A stretch of 64,000 nt of DNA from positions 930,001-994,000 of the forward strand of contig NZ_CP020042.1 of assembly GCF_002028425.1 (NCBI RefSeq), in the 5' to 3' direction. The first letter of the stretch is position 1; each line of letters begins with the position of its first letter. Made by a program: the position numbers and the translations under genes. The notes under the pieces are model-generated. The model saw nothing but the letters and a program-made list of their open reading frames with translations, did not search any database and had not been told where the DNA came from. Origin of the DNA: Streptomyces katrae (GTDB lineage Bacteria; Actinomycetota; Actinomycetes; Streptomycetales; Streptomycetaceae). Shown piece by piece: positions 43,166 to 51,895 of the stretch.

Positions 43166-45954
43166 GGCTCTTGGTAACACACCTGGCCCAGCCGCTCCAG
43201 ACAGTGGGCTTCGTCGGCGTGGGCCAGGACGGTGTCCGGGTGCTCGTCGCCGAGGGAACGCTCGCGGATCCCGGACAGCTCCCGGTAGACGGGCAGTGCC
43301 AGGTCCCAGCGGCCGAGCCGGCCCAGTGCGACGGCCAGTTCGCGGCGGCTGACCAGGGTGTCCGGGTGCTCCGCGCCCAGCGCCTTGGCACGGGCCGCAC
43401 CCACCTCGCGGGCTTCGGCCGCCGCCTCCTCCCAGCGGCCGAGGCGGCCCAGGTTGACGCCGAGGACGTGCCGCGCCCGCAGGGTCTCCGGGTCGGCCGC
43501 GCCGTAGGCCCGGGTGCGGTCGCGGACCAGGGCCCGGAAGAGGTCGAGGGCCTCGGCGGCGCGGCCGGTGCGGCCGAGCGCGATGCCGGTCTCGTAACGG
43601 GCGGCGAGGGCGTCGGGGTGGTCCCGGCCGAGGACGCGCTCGCGGGCGGCGGCGACCTGGCGGAACACGCTCAGTGCCTCGTTCCAGCGGCCGAGCCGGC
43701 CCAGGGCGTAGCCGACCTCGTACCGGGTCAGGAGGGTGTCGACGTGCTCGGGGCCGAGCACGTCGGTGCGGTCGGCCGCGACCGCGGCGGCGGCCTCGTG
43801 GGCCTCGGCGTGCCGGCCGAGGGCGCCGAGGGCGCAGGCCAGGTTGTGGCGGCAGCGCAGGGTGTCGGGGTGGCGCGGGCCCGTGGTCCGGATCCGGGCG
43901 GCGAGCACCGCGCGGTACCTCTCGTAGGCCTCGCCGTGGCGGCCGAGGCGGCCGAGCTCGTACGCCTCCTCCTGACGGGCGGCCAGCGTGTCGGCGTGGT
44001 CGGGGCCGAGCACCCGTGCCCGGCCCTCGGCCACGGCGGCGTACACGGCAAGGGCCTCCTCGGGCCGGCCGGCCCGGCTGAGGGCGAAGGCGCGGATGTG
44101 CCCGGCGTCGAGGGAGTCGGGCCGGCCCGGGTCGGTCGGGGCGTGGGCGGCGACGGCACCCTGCGCGTGGGCGGCGGTGAGCCGGGGGTCTTCGGCCGGG
44201 GCGGGCCGCAGGATCCGGTGCTCGGCGGAGGCCCCGGCGGTCATGGGGTACCCGTCGGCGGCGGCGAGCGGGTCCGGCCCGGGCGCGGCGGCACCGGGGC
44301 CGGCCGGCGCGGACGGATGGGCGGCTCGTCCCGGGGCGGCCCCGGCGGCTGCGCCCGAGCCGCGCTCCGGGGCCGCGGCCGGGCCGGCGGCGTGGCCGGC
44401 TCCGGGGGGTGTCGCTCCCCCGGTCCCGGCTCCCGCGGGACGGCCGGGGGCTGCCGGGTGGCCGGGCAGGGGCAGGGAGGCCGTGCCGGACGCGGGCGCG
44501 GTCGCCGTACCGGGAACGGGGCCGGTCGCCCGGTGCCCGCCCTCGGGGCCGAAGTGGCCGGCACCGGACGCGGGGTAGCCGTCGGACAAGGACCCGCCAC
44601 CGGGTACGAGGTGGCCCTCGGCCGCCGGGGGCGCACCCGGAACGGCGTAGCCGCCGGACCCGGCGGTGCCGCCGCCCGGCAGCGGCAGGTGCCCGCCGGG
44701 CGCGGAAAGCCCGGCCGGCAGCAGATGGCCGGTTCCGGGCAGCACGTGGCCGGTTCCGGGCAGCACGTGGCCGGACCCGGGCAGCGAGTGGCCGGGCCCG
44801 GGCAGCACGTGGCCTCCGGACGGCACGTGACCGGACCCGGGCAGCACGTGGCCACCGGACGACAGCGGATCGCCGGCCCCGGGCAGCACCTGCCCACCGG
44901 ACGACAGCGGATCGCCGGCCCCGGGCAGCGTCTGCCCGCCGGACGGCAGCGGGCGGCGGGCCGCCGTCCAGGAGCCGGTGAGGACCGCCCACTCCCCGCT
45001 GGCCGGCCGGGCGTCGATGCCGGCCTTGCGCCCCGCGGTCATCCCCGCCGCCCACGCGGGCAGCGGAGCCTGCACGCGGGCCGCGCCGCCGGGGCCGACG
45101 CGGGCGTCGACCAGCCGCCGGTGCAGGTGGCGGGCGTCTCCGGGCCGGTCCTCGGGGCGCTTGGCCAGCAGGTCCAGCACGATCCGCTCGAAGTACTCGG
45201 GGAGCTCGGGCCGGTGGTCGCGGGGCGGCACGGGCGCGGTGTCGCGGTGGCCGACCAGCACGGACCAGGAGTCGCCCAGGTCGAAGGGCGGGGCCCCGGT
45301 GGCGATCTCGTAGAGGACGCAGCCCAGGGAGTAGAGGTCGCTGCGGTGGTCGACCTCGCCGCCCGCGATCTGTTCGGGCGACATGTAGTGCGGGGTACCC
45401 ATGGCCATGCCGCCGCCGGTCAGCTTCGCGGTGAAGCCGATGTCGGCGGCCAGGCGGGCGATGCCGAAGTCGCAGATCTTCACCGTGCCGTCGGTCAGCC
45501 GCATGATGTTGGCCGGCTTCAGGTCGCGGTGGACGACGCCCTGGTCGTGGGTGTAGCCGAGGGCGGCGGCCATCTGCTCGGCGATGTCGAGGACCACGTC
45601 GACGGGGAGCGGGCGCGCCTCGTTCTCCTCCATCAGCTGGCTCAGGTTGCGGCCGTCGAGGAGTTCCATGACCAGGTAGAGGGGGCCGCCCGCCGCACTG
45701 TCGTCGCCGAAGTCGTGCACGACGGTGACGCCCCGGTGCTGGAGGGAGGCGGCGACGCGCGCCTCGCGCCGGAAGCGTTCGCGCAGCACCTGGGTGAAGT
45801 GGGCGTCCTGTTCGGCGCCGACCGGCTTGAGGCACTTCACGGCGACCTGCCGGCCCAGCGACTCGTCACGGGCGCGCCACACCTCGCCCATGCCGCCGCG
45901 CCCGATCAGATCGAGTGACCGGTACCGGCCCTGGATCAGTCTGGACTCCGCCAT
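43162..45954 (-). CDS. Hanks-type Ser/Thr protein kinase with Gly/Pro linker and C-terminal TPRs
   Basis: 930 aa. Kinase domain (about 10-275): GRGGMGEVW, catalytic Lys40 (VAVK), HRDLKPANIM (Asp144), DFG 162-164, and GTPHYMSPEQIAGG. A low-complexity linker follows (about 330-600), with repeated GHVLPG/SGG heptads. The C-terminus (about 625-925) has seven TPR repeats of the kinesin-light-chain type with a period near 42 (LGPDHADTLAARQEEAYELG and variants). No transmembrane segment, so it is a cytosolic kinase with a protein-interaction arm. ATG 45954 overlaps the MpaB-like gene by 19 bp; its stop overlaps the next gene. Confidence 0.92.
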   Translation of the reverse strand: MAESRLIQGRYRSLDLIGRGGMGEVWRARDESLGRQVAVKCLKPVGAEQDAHFTQVLRERFRREARVAASLQHRGVTVVHDFGDDSAAGGPLYLVMELLDGRNLSQLMEENEARPLPVDVVLDIAEQMAAALGYTHDQGVVHRDLKPANIMRLTDGTVKICDFGIARLAADIGFTAKLTGGGMAMGTPHYMSPEQIAGGEVDHRSDLYSLGCVLYEIATGAPPFDLGDSWSVLVGHRDTAPVPPRDHRPELPEYFERIVLDLLAKRPEDRPGDARHLHRRLVDARVGPGGAARVQAPLPAWAAGMTAGRKAGIDARPASGEWAVLTGSWTAARRPLPSGGQTLPGAGDPLSSGGQVLPGAGDPLSSGGHVLPGSGHVPSGGHVLPGPGHSLPGSGHVLPGTGHVLPGTGHLLPAGLSAPGGHLPLPGGGTAGSGGYAVPGAPPAAEGHLVPGGGSLSDGYPASGAGHFGPEGGHRATGPVPGTATAPASGTASLPLPGHPAAPGRPAGAGTGGATPPGAGHAAGPAAAPERGSGAAAGAAPGRAAHPSAPAGPGAAAPGPDPLAAADGYPMTAGASAEHRILRPAPAEDPRLTAAHAQGAVAAHAPTDPGRPDSLDAGHIRAFALSRAGRPEEALAVYAAVAEGRARVLGPDHADTLAARQEEAYELGRLGRHGEAYERYRAVLAARIRTTGPRHPDTLRCRHNLACALGALGRHAEAHEAAAAVAADRTDVLGPEHVDTLLTRYEVGYALGRLGRWNEALSVFRQVAAARERVLGRDHPDALAARYETGIALGRTGRAAEALDLFRALVRDRTRAYGAADPETLRARHVLGVNLGRLGRWEEAAAEAREVGAARAKALGAEHPDTLVSRRELAVALGRLGRWDLALPVYRELSGIRERSLGDEHPDTVLAHADEAHCLERLGQVCYQEP
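44730..44960 (-). repeat. Tandem repeat in the kinase linker (21-bp unit)
   Basis: Units of about 21 bp (GGCCGGTTCCGGGCAGCACGT and variants), in places nearly identical, encode the GHVLPG-type repeats between kinase domain and TPRs. Confidence 0.75.
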
Positions 45955-46889
45955 GTCTTGAAGCCGCCCCCGTCATCGTGCCCGTCGTCGTATCGCGCCC
46001 TCCCCGGCCGGTCCAGTATGGCCGCTGACTTACGCAGTGTGTACGCGGAGGGGCGGCTCCCGGGGCCCAGTCGGCGCATCGCTCTCAAGATGTGACCTGG
46101 AGGCAGCTGCCAGCGTAGACCTGCGGGAATGGTGCGCAGCACGCGACCCGTGAGGCGCAGGCGCCGGGTGACCGTGAGTGAGGGTGGTGCGGGGCGGCCG
46201 TACAGCTGGTGCGCCCAGCCGGGGAGGGAGGCGTAGGCGAGTCCGGCGAGCGGTCGCCACAGCAGGTTTCGGCCAGGTACCAGCAGCGGCGAGACCGGCG
46301 GCGAGCGCAGGAAGTCGTCCACCGCCCGGGCGTCGGTGCCGGCGGCGAGCCTGGGGCGGATCCCCTCGAAGTACGCGGCCAGCTGCGCGGTGTCGGCGGG
46401 TACGGCGGCCGGATCGAGGCCGACGAGACGGGCGTTGACGCGGTTTTCGTCCACGTAACGGTCGGCCTGGGCGGGAGTGAGGGGAACGCCGGACCGGCGC
46501 AGTACGTGCAGGAAGCTGTCGATCTGGGCGCAGTGCACCCACAGGAGGAGTTCGGGGTCGTCGACGGGGAACCGCTCGCCCGTGTCCGGGTCGGTGGCGG
46601 ACAGCCGGCGGTGGACGGCGCGCACATGGGCTCCGGCCCGCTCGGCGGCCTCCGTGGTGCCGTAGGTGAGGGTGCCGACGAAGTCGGCGGTGCGCAGCAG
46701 CCGGCCCCAGGCGTCCTCGGCGAAGGCGGAGTTCTCCATCACCCCGCGGACGGCGCGCGGGTGGAGGGCCTGGAGGTAGAGGGCGCGGACCCCGGCGATC
46801 CACATGACCGGGTCTCCGTGGCACTGCCAGGTGACGGACCCGGGTCCGTACAGTCCCGGGTCGGCGTCCTCGTACGGGGTTCCGCTCAT
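45936..46889 (-). CDS. Oxygenase MpaB-family protein (DUF2236)
   Basis: 317 aa. DUF2236/MpaB-like fold: VTWQCHGDPVMWIAGVRALYLQALHPRAVRGVMENS, DPELLLWVHCAQIDSFL with the conserved His region, GLAYASLPGWAHQLYG near the end. Relatives are heme-dependent oxygenases such as rubber oxygenase Lcp-like proteins, and MpaB in mycophenolic acid synthesis. ATG 46889; the C-terminal 19 bases overlap the kinase start. First gene of the operon. Substrate unknown. Confidence 0.85.
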   Translation of the reverse strand: MSGTPYEDADPGLYGPGSVTWQCHGDPVMWIAGVRALYLQALHPRAVRGVMENSAFAEDAWGRLLRTADFVGTLTYGTTEAAERAGAHVRAVHRRLSATDPDTGERFPVDDPELLLWVHCAQIDSFLHVLRRSGVPLTPAQADRYVDENRVNARLVGLDPAAVPADTAQLAAYFEGIRPRLAAGTDARAVDDFLRSPPVSPLLVPGRNLLWRPLAGLAYASLPGWAHQLYGRPAPPSLTVTRRLRLTGRVLRTIPAGLRWQLPPGHILRAMRRLGPGSRPSAYTLRKSAAILDRPGRARYDDGHDDGGGFKTWRSPD

Positions 46890-47172
46890 CGCCCGCCTCC
46901 CGCGGTGAGCCTACCCAGGCGGGCGCGGGTCCGACCGTCCCCGGCGCGGCGCGGCGCGAAACCGCCGTACGGCGGGGCGGCGGCACGGAGCCGTCGGCGG
47001 CGGGCGGGTGTCAGCGGTCCGTCAGGACCGGGCCGCCCGGCGTCAAGGTCCCGTCAGGGGCCGTCGGCGGGCGGCCGTACCCGGGGATAGCTTCGGTGGC
47101 GCGCCCCGGACCGCCTCCCCGCAGCCCGGGGCACCCTGCCCGTCCGTCATCCGTGGTTCCCCGGGAGGACCC

Positions 47173-47580
47173 ATGTGCCTGTTCACGTACGAAGACGACC
47201 CCGAGCCCGAGGAACGCGTCCCGGCCGGACCCCTGTACGTCCCGGTCCGGCCGGGTACCGGGGAGGTGGTGGTGCGTCTCTTCCGCACTCCGCTGGGTGT
47301 GCGTACCGCCGTCGGCTTCACCCGCGCGGAGCGGCTCGTCGCCGTGCTCGGCGCGGGGCAGCCGTGGATCCGGCTCTCGGAGCCGGCGCTGCGCGCGCTG
47401 GCCGAGCCGCTGGGGGTGGCGTCGCTGACCGTCGACCCCTCCCTGACGGCGCCGGCGGCCGCCCCGGTGGGAGCCGCGGGCACAGTACCGGCGGTGGCCG
47501 CGGCAGCCGCCGCGGCCGCGGGCCCGGGGATGCGCGGGGCCGGGGCCGGGGCCCCCGGGACGTCCGCCCGGGCCGTCTGA
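47173..47580 (+). CDS. SAV_915-family protein
   Basis: 135 aa. The core MCLFTYEDDPEPEERVPAG, VGFTRAERLVAVLGAGQPWIRL and EPALRALAEPLGVASLTVDP matches the SAV_915-type family of streptomycetes (function unknown). An Ala/Gly-rich tail of about 45 residues is added here and looks disordered. ATG 47173 has GGGAGGAC six bases upstream. It ends 16 bp before lysA, in the same direction, and the pairing with a decarboxylase suggests a shared transcript. Confidence 0.8.
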   Translation: MCLFTYEDDPEPEERVPAGPLYVPVRPGTGEVVVRLFRTPLGVRTAVGFTRAERLVAVLGAGQPWIRLSEPALRALAEPLGVASLTVDPSLTAPAAAPVGAAGTVPAVAAAAAAAAGPGMRGAGAGAPGTSARAV

Positions 47581-47596
47581 AGGGGCGGGGACCGTC

Positions 47597-48931
47597 ATGA
47601 CCGTCGACGTACTCTCCGAGGTCGCGGCGGACGCCGACGACCTCTGTGTGTGGCCCGCCTCCACGGCCCGGCTCCCGCACGGCGGCCTGGCCGTGGGCGG
47701 GGTGTCGCTGGCCGAGGTCGCCCAGCGGTTCGACACCCCCGTCTACGTGCTGGACGAGGGCGAGGTGCGCGGCCGCTGCCGCACCTACCGGGACGCCTTC
47801 CCCGACGGCGAAGTGCTCTACGCCGCCAAGGCGTTCCTCTCCCGCGCGATGGCGCGGTGGGTGCGGGAGGAGGGGCTGGGCCTGGACGTGTGCTCCGCCG
47901 GGGAGCTGGAACTGGCCGTCACCTCGGGGTTCCCGCCCGAGCGCATCGTGCTGCACGGCAACGCCAAGTCGCCCCGGGACATCGCCGCCGCGCTGCGGCT
48001 CGGGGTGGGCAGGATCGTCATCGACAGCTCGTCCGAGATCGCCCGGATCGCGGCGGCCGTGGCCCCCAGGGGGCGCCAGCGGGTGCTGGTGCGGGTGGTG
48101 CCGGACGTGGCGGCGGGCGGCCACGAGAAGATCCGTACCGGTACGGAGGGCCAGAAGTTCGGACTGTCCGCCACCGACGGGAGCGCCCAGACGGCCGTCG
48201 TCCGGATCCTGGACCAGCCCCGGCTCGAACTCGCCGGGCTGCACTGCCACATCGGCTCCCAGATCACCACGGCCGGCGCCTACCTCACGGCGCTGGACCG
48301 CATGGTGGAGCTGACGGCCGCCGTCCGCGATGCGCACGGGGTCGTGCTGCCCGAGCTGGACCTGGGCGGCGGGCACGGCATCGCCTACCGGCCCGGTGAG
48401 CCGGCGCTGGACCTCACCGCCCTGGCGCGGGAGCTGCGCACCGCCCTGGCGGACCGCTGCGCGGCCGCCGGCCTGCCGGTGCCCCGGCTGACCGTGGAGC
48501 CGGGGCGGGCGATCACCGGACCGGCGGGGGTGGCCCTGTACCGGGTGCTCGCCGTCAAGCGCTCCGGCGGGAAGCTGTTCGTGGCCGTGGACGGCGGAAT
48601 GAGCGACAACCCGAGGCCCGCCCTGTACGGGGTGCGCTACGCACCCCGGCTGGTGGGCCGGCACTCCACGGCGGGCTCCGCCACGGCCACGGTCGTCGGC
48701 CGGCACTGCGAGGCCGGCGATGTCCTGGCCGCCGACGCCGAACTGCCGCGGGACGTCCACCCGGGCGACCTGCTGGCCGTACCCGTGGCCGGCGCCTACC
48801 AGTTGTCCATGGCCTCCGGCTACAACATGGTCGGCCGGCCGCCCGTGGTCGCGGTCCACGAGGGCGCGGCACGGGTGCTGGTGAGGCGGGAGACCCTGGA
48901 GGACTTCCGCAGCCGGGACCTCGGCGCCTGA
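47597..48931 (+). CDS. lysA: Diaminopimelate decarboxylase (PLP, group IV)
   Basis: 444 aa. Alanine-racemase-type TIM barrel plus C-terminal beta domain. PLP Lys78 (LYAAKAF), HIGSQ (His218), GGGHG 257-261 and EPGR 301-304 are present. The usual CESGD motif reads CEAGD. Converts meso-diaminopimelate to lysine in primary metabolism, but streptomycetes also carry paralogues in siderophore or secondary pathways, so this may not be the housekeeping copy. ATG 47597, 16 bp after the SAV_915-type gene. Followed by a hairpin terminator. Confidence 0.87.
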   Translation: MTVDVLSEVAADADDLCVWPASTARLPHGGLAVGGVSLAEVAQRFDTPVYVLDEGEVRGRCRTYRDAFPDGEVLYAAKAFLSRAMARWVREEGLGLDVCSAGELELAVTSGFPPERIVLHGNAKSPRDIAAALRLGVGRIVIDSSSEIARIAAAVAPRGRQRVLVRVVPDVAAGGHEKIRTGTEGQKFGLSATDGSAQTAVVRILDQPRLELAGLHCHIGSQITTAGAYLTALDRMVELTAAVRDAHGVVLPELDLGGGHGIAYRPGEPALDLTALARELRTALADRCAAAGLPVPRLTVEPGRAITGPAGVALYRVLAVKRSGGKLFVAVDGGMSDNPRPALYGVRYAPRLVGRHSTAGSATATVVGRHCEAGDVLAADAELPRDVHPGDLLAVPVAGAYQLSMASGYNMVGRPPVVAVHEGAARVLVRRETLEDFRSRDLGA

Positions 48932-48953
48932 GGCGGCCGCCCCGCCCGGACAC

Positions 48954-48992
48954 CGGCCCCGCGGGCCCTCACCGGGGACGCCCGCGGGGCCG
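48954..48992. terminator. 12-bp stem hairpin after lysA
   Basis: CGGCCCCGCGGG (48954-48965) pairs with CCCGCGGGGCCG (48981-48992), loop of 15, starting 22 bp after the lysA stop. Confidence 0.75.
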
Positions 48993-49611
48993 TTCCGCAC
49001 TCCCGGGACCGACGGACACTCCCGGACGCACGTGAGCCGCCCGGTCCCGGTATCCCCACACCGGGAGCCGGACGGCTCCTGTGACGCGCGACGGGTGTCG
49101 GCACTCGGTCGCCTCGATCCGGGCCCCCCACGGGCCGGATACCGCGTCCTCGCACGGGGGCGATGCCCCGCCGTCGGCCGTACGCCGCGGAACTGCCATC
49201 CCGCTCCGTCGCCCCTCCAGTCTGGTGCCTTCCTGGACGTCCCCCTGACACCCTTGACACGTTCCTTCCGTATGTTCACCGATCCTTGACACGCCCTTGA
49301 TCTCCCCATCCGGATCGGCATCGAACGGAGCCGTGGAGGGGGCCGGGCGTGCCTGAGGGCGGAAAGAGTCCGCCCGCTTCTCGCGGATCCCGATTGTGCG
49401 GTGCGCGGCACGGGGACCGCTCCTCCGCATCCTGGTAAAGGACTCTTCCCGCCCTTCCATGGAACCACCACCACTTTGAGCCTGCCAGGGCTGCCCGCGA
49501 CGAGTGGTCCGGGATCACCGGCTCCCGTCCCCGCGGTCCGCGCGTCCGGGGAGTTGATGCCCTGTCAGAGGATGCTCCGACCGCAGCAGTCGGGTGTGCG
49601 AGGCTGGGGAA
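48993..49611. other. Gene-free stretch upstream of the WXG/lysozyme operon
   Basis: More than 600 bases with no supported gene on either strand. Frames that cross it have Arg/Pro-rich composition typical of non-coding GC-rich DNA. The part near 49260-49440 is AT-richer and likely holds the promoter for the following operon. Confidence 0.4.
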
Positions 49612-50049
49612 ATGACGTTCGAATTCGAAGCGGAATGGGCTCGGGCGAAGGGGGAGGCGGCCATGCGCCTCGCCTCGGCCGGACCACTGCCCGCACCCAC
49701 ACCCCAGCCGGGCCCCTCCGCGTCCCCGCACGCCGCGGCCCCCGACCTCGGCCTCGTCGACGACCCCGTGCACCGCAGGGCGTCCGGCATCCGCACGGCG
49801 AACGCCGAGGCCCGCGGCAAGTCCCCCCTCGACGACGCCGAGGCCGTGGGCCGCGTGCACGCCGGCTGGGCGGCCGGGCCGGCGAGCAACGACTGCGTGG
49901 GCGCGTGGCAGCGCAGGCTCCGGGAGCTCGCGGACCTGGTCGACGGCGCGGCCGACGCCCTGACCAAGGGCGCGAACGCCATCACCGCCGAGGACCAGGC
50001 GACAGGCGCCGCGCTGCGCGCGGCCGGCGGCGTGCTGGAGGACGTCTGA
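49612..50049 (+). CDS. EspC-like helical protein, type VII secretion-associated candidate
   Basis: 145 aa. A Pro/Ala-rich middle (PLPAPTPQPGPSASPHAAAP) separates a short N-terminal helix from a long helical C-terminus (WQRRLRELADLVDGAADALTKGANAITAEDQATGAALRAAG). That C-terminus resembles the ESX-associated EspC-like proteins (alternating AxxA helical hairpin). ATG 49612 with a GGGGA just upstream. The stop overlaps the start of the next gene (TGATG), so it is coupled to the WXG/lysozyme-like protein. Likely a partner or chaperone-like subunit; function inferred from position. Confidence 0.65.
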   Translation: MTFEFEAEWARAKGEAAMRLASAGPLPAPTPQPGPSASPHAAAPDLGLVDDPVHRRASGIRTANAEARGKSPLDDAEAVGRVHAGWAAGPASNDCVGAWQRRLRELADLVDGAADALTKGANAITAEDQATGAALRAAGGVLEDV

Positions 50050-51410
50050 TGGTCTCCGTGTCCGAGCTGAAGCAGGCCGACCCGGGCAAGTGGCGCGCCG
50101 CGGCCGACGACGCGGTGAACGTGGCCAAGCAGTGCGACGGCCTGGCCACCTACGCCCGCGAGGACGTCGCCCGCACGGTGAACCGCTGCTGGGTCGGCGA
50201 ATCCGGCCGCGCCGCCACGGAACGCTTCGTGAAGCACGCCGACGACTACGAGACCTCCGCACTGGCCCTGCGCGCGATGGCCAAGGTCTACGACGACCTG
50301 GCGGAGGCGATCACGGCGGCCCAGCGGGACCTGAACAGCGCCCTGGACTACGCCCGCACCCGCGACCTGAAGGTCGACGACAGCGGCCGGGTCCAGCTCT
50401 CCCACCCGGTCATGGTGCCGCCGGGCAGCACCGAACACCTCGAACCGGCCAACCACGCGCAGGGGATCATCGTCGAGGCCCTCCGCAAGGCGACCCAGGC
50501 CGACACGGAGGCGGCACGCGCCCTGCGCACCATCGAGGGCCTCACCGCGATCTCCGACCCGAAGCTGGCCAAGGAGGCCCTGACCCCCGGCTCCCCGCTC
50601 GCCGTCGCCCTGGCCCTGTCGGGCGGCATCGACGGCCTGCACCCGGTCAACGTCTCCCCGGCGCAGTTCGCGGCGGTCAACCGGGCCGCGGCCGAGACGG
50701 GGATCAGCCGGAAGCTGCTGCTGGCGATCCTGTGGCAGGAACAGCAGTGGTACCAGAACTTCAGCCCCGGCCTGAAGGGTCCACTGCCCGAGTTCGGCCG
50801 GTTCTTCGACTGGACGCTGGAGGAGTCGATCAAACCGGACAAGTCCCTGGGCATCACGCACATGAAGTCCGACACCGCACGGCAGGTGATGGAGAACCAC
50901 AGGAAGGCGTTCACGCTCCCCGACGGGACGTTCCTCGGCAGTCTCGGCGACCCGGAACTCACCAAGTACATCGAGAAGAACCCCGACGAGAACATCCGCA
51001 TGAGCGCCTACTACCTCGGCGACCTCCAGCGCAACGCCTACGGGGCGAGGACCGACAAGCAGCTCTTCACCCTGTACGCGGCGGACACCCCCGAGGTACG
51101 GGAGCTGAACGAGCAGTACGGTGACGAGTCGGGCAGCCGTGGTGGCGACATCAGGACCCGGGGCCGGAACTGGGACAAGGTGGAACCGCACCTGGACGAC
51201 GCGATGGCCTGGTACGCGCTGACGGACGAGCAGCGGGCCACCGCTGTGCGCCAGCTGGAATCGCAGACCCCGGCCGGACACCACGTCTCCGTCGACCCGA
51301 TCTACCATGAGGGCGGCGGGCCGCACACAGGAACGGGAACCGGACCCGCGCAGCCCGGCACCCCCGCCCCGAGCCCGGGGCCGGCTCCCCGGCCGCCGAG
51401 GAGCAACTGA
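50049..51410 (+). CDS. WXG-motif protein with lysozyme/transglycosylase-like C-terminal domain
   Basis: 453 aa. Residues 1-100 are helical with a W48-V-G50 turn (NRCWVGESG), the hallmark of WXG100 secretion substrates. Residues about 200-380 resemble a soluble lytic transglycosylase: SRKLLLAILWQEQQWYQN (candidate catalytic Glu231), DKSLGITHMKSDTARQVM (SxGxxQ-like, 266-277), NIRMSAYYLGDLQ (315-327). A Pro/Gly/Thr-rich tail ends the protein. No Sec signal, consistent with type VII export. Followed at once by a lipoprotein gene. It may cut peptidoglycan of the host wall or of competitors. Confidence 0.68.
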   Translation: MVSVSELKQADPGKWRAAADDAVNVAKQCDGLATYAREDVARTVNRCWVGESGRAATERFVKHADDYETSALALRAMAKVYDDLAEAITAAQRDLNSALDYARTRDLKVDDSGRVQLSHPVMVPPGSTEHLEPANHAQGIIVEALRKATQADTEAARALRTIEGLTAISDPKLAKEALTPGSPLAVALALSGGIDGLHPVNVSPAQFAAVNRAAAETGISRKLLLAILWQEQQWYQNFSPGLKGPLPEFGRFFDWTLEESIKPDKSLGITHMKSDTARQVMENHRKAFTLPDGTFLGSLGDPELTKYIEKNPDENIRMSAYYLGDLQRNAYGARTDKQLFTLYAADTPEVRELNEQYGDESGSRGGDIRTRGRNWDKVEPHLDDAMAWYALTDEQRATAVRQLESQTPAGHHVSVDPIYHEGGGPHTGTGTGPAQPGTPAPSPGPAPRPPRSN

Positions 51411-51413
51411 CCC

Positions 51414-51887
51414 ATGCACACACGGAAGCCCGTCCCCCTGCTGCTGGTACTGCTGCTGACGCTGAGCGGCTGCGGTTTCGTCGGCGGTGACCGGGGGCCC
51501 GAGCCGCTGACGCCGATGCCGAGCCAGGTGCCGAGCGGTCCTGAGTACGTGTCGGTCGATGACGTGATCACGGCCCTCGGGAAGGGCGGCTTCGACTGCA
51601 AGGTGACCCTGCGGAACGAGAACAAGTTCGGCTCGGACGCCACCTGCGAGGTGCAGCACCGTGGGACGACCGTCTACAACGAGATCTCGGTGCTGAGCAC
51701 CTCCCGGTTCAGCAGGGACGAGGTCGGCGACTCCATCGCCTCGCGGCGCAGCGCCCCGTACCAGCAGACGATCGTCGCCGCCGGCAACTGGTTCGTCAGG
51801 GTGTGGCCTGCGGACTACGCCTACGACATGGCCGCCGCACTGCCCGGCGCCGTGGTCCTGGAACCGCTTCCGAAGCAGGGGAAGTAG
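51414..51887 (+). CDS. Lipoprotein, third gene of the WXG operon
   Basis: 157 aa. Lipoprotein signal with lipobox (PLLLVLLLTLSGC, Cys about 19). The mature domain (VSVDDVITALGKGGFDCKVTLRNE, CEVQHRG) looks like a small alpha/beta fold with two Cys; not recognised. ATG 51414 lies 3 bp after the previous stop (CCCATG context). Its place after an export-type lytic protein suggests an immunity or anchoring role; this is speculation. Confidence 0.75.
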   Translation: MHTRKPVPLLLVLLLTLSGCGFVGGDRGPEPLTPMPSQVPSGPEYVSVDDVITALGKGGFDCKVTLRNENKFGSDATCEVQHRGTTVYNEISVLSTSRFSRDEVGDSIASRRSAPYQQTIVAAGNWFVRVWPADYAYDMAAALPGAVVLEPLPKQGK

Positions 51888-51895
51888 AAGATCCG

